A DNA stretch of 5,318 nt, taken from NCBI GenBank assembly GCA_007123455.1, contig SKKZ01000190.1, positions 1 through 5,318 of the forward strand, given 5' to 3'. The notes under the pieces are model-generated. The model saw only the letters and a program-made list of their open reading frames with translations, searched no databases and had not been told where the DNA came from. The DNA comes from Coriobacteriia bacterium. Lineage in GTDB: Bacteria; Actinomycetota; Coriobacteriia; Anaerosomatales; SLCP01. Numbering within the stretch: the first letter of the stretch is position 1; each line of letters begins with the position of its first letter. A program made the position numbers and the translations under genes. Shown piece by piece: positions 5,167 through 5,318 of this stretch.

Positions 5167-5318
5167 CTATCCTTCGAGCTCGTCGAGTTGTTCGCGTAGC
5201 GTGGCGACGTGGTCGGCGAGCTCTATCTCCTTGGCGCGCTCCTTGGCAACGACCTCTGGTGCGGCCTTGGCCAGGAAACCTTCGTTGGCGAGCTTACGTT
5301 CGACCTTCGCCAGGTCCC
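5167..5318 (-). CDS. valS: Valyl-tRNA synthetase, C-terminal coiled coil only (cut by window edge)
   Basis: Only the last 49 codons and the TAG stop (5169-5167) are in the window. They read DLAKVERKLANEGFLAKAAP, then EVVAKERAKEIELADHVATL and REQLDELEG. This is the C-terminal coiled-coil arm of ValRS, which grips the elbow of tRNA-Val; the KLANEGFLAKAP..VV.KER pattern is typical of that arm. The enzyme charges tRNA-Val with valine in the cytoplasm. The catalytic, editing and anticodon parts lie beyond the edge. The valS stop is 11 nt before the folC ATG, and valS-folC adjacency is common in several Gram-positive groups, which supports both calls. Confidence 0.92.
   Translation of the reverse strand, partial: DLAKVERKLANEGFLAKAAPEVVAKERAKEIELADHVATLREQLDELEG

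Overview
The window is GC-rich bacterial DNA, and every gene I can support lies on the minus strand. Transcription therefore runs from position 5318 towards 1. Strong GGAGG-type ribosome sites, GTG starts beside ATG starts, and the valS-folC-thrS gene content fit a high-GC Gram-positive lineage. I lean to Actinomycetota, perhaps a Coriobacteriia-like anaerobe, but this is inference from style and gene content and no marker settles it.

Housekeeping block (about 5318 to 1315). It opens with the last 49 codons of valS (valyl-tRNA synthetase). After an 11-nt gap comes folC (folate Mur-ligase-type synthase), whose ribosome site overlaps the valS stop, so the two are probably one operon. A 99-nt leader follows, with an extended -10 promoter element and two exact 13-bp direct repeats. 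It precedes a small membrane protein with two predicted helices and a C-terminal double zinc ribbon of unknown function. A 79-nt spacer holding a perfect 9-bp GC hairpin separates that gene from a full-length thrS (threonyl-tRNA synthetase).

Accessory block (1314 to 300). Downstream of thrS lie two stacked toxin-antitoxin modules. The first is dead: an addiction-module antitoxin of the Unstab_antitox type has an in-frame TAG at codon 41, where a Trp is expected. Its partner toxin is represented by only about ten recognisable codons, overlapping the antitoxin stop. The second module, mazEF, begins almost at once and looks intact. It has a good promoter (TTGCCC, 17 nt, TATACT), a 7+7-bp palindrome over the -10 box, a 13-bp near-perfect tandem repeat over the -35 region, an 82-residue MazE and a 111-residue MazF with its key residues. 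mazE and mazF abut with no gap.

Left edge (217 to 1). This holds the first 72 codons of a DUF2703-like protein with a CxxC motif, cut by the window end.

No tRNA, rRNA, CRISPR array or insertion sequence is visible. The most notable content is the decayed module beside the intact mazEF, and the regulatory repeats at the mazEF promoter.
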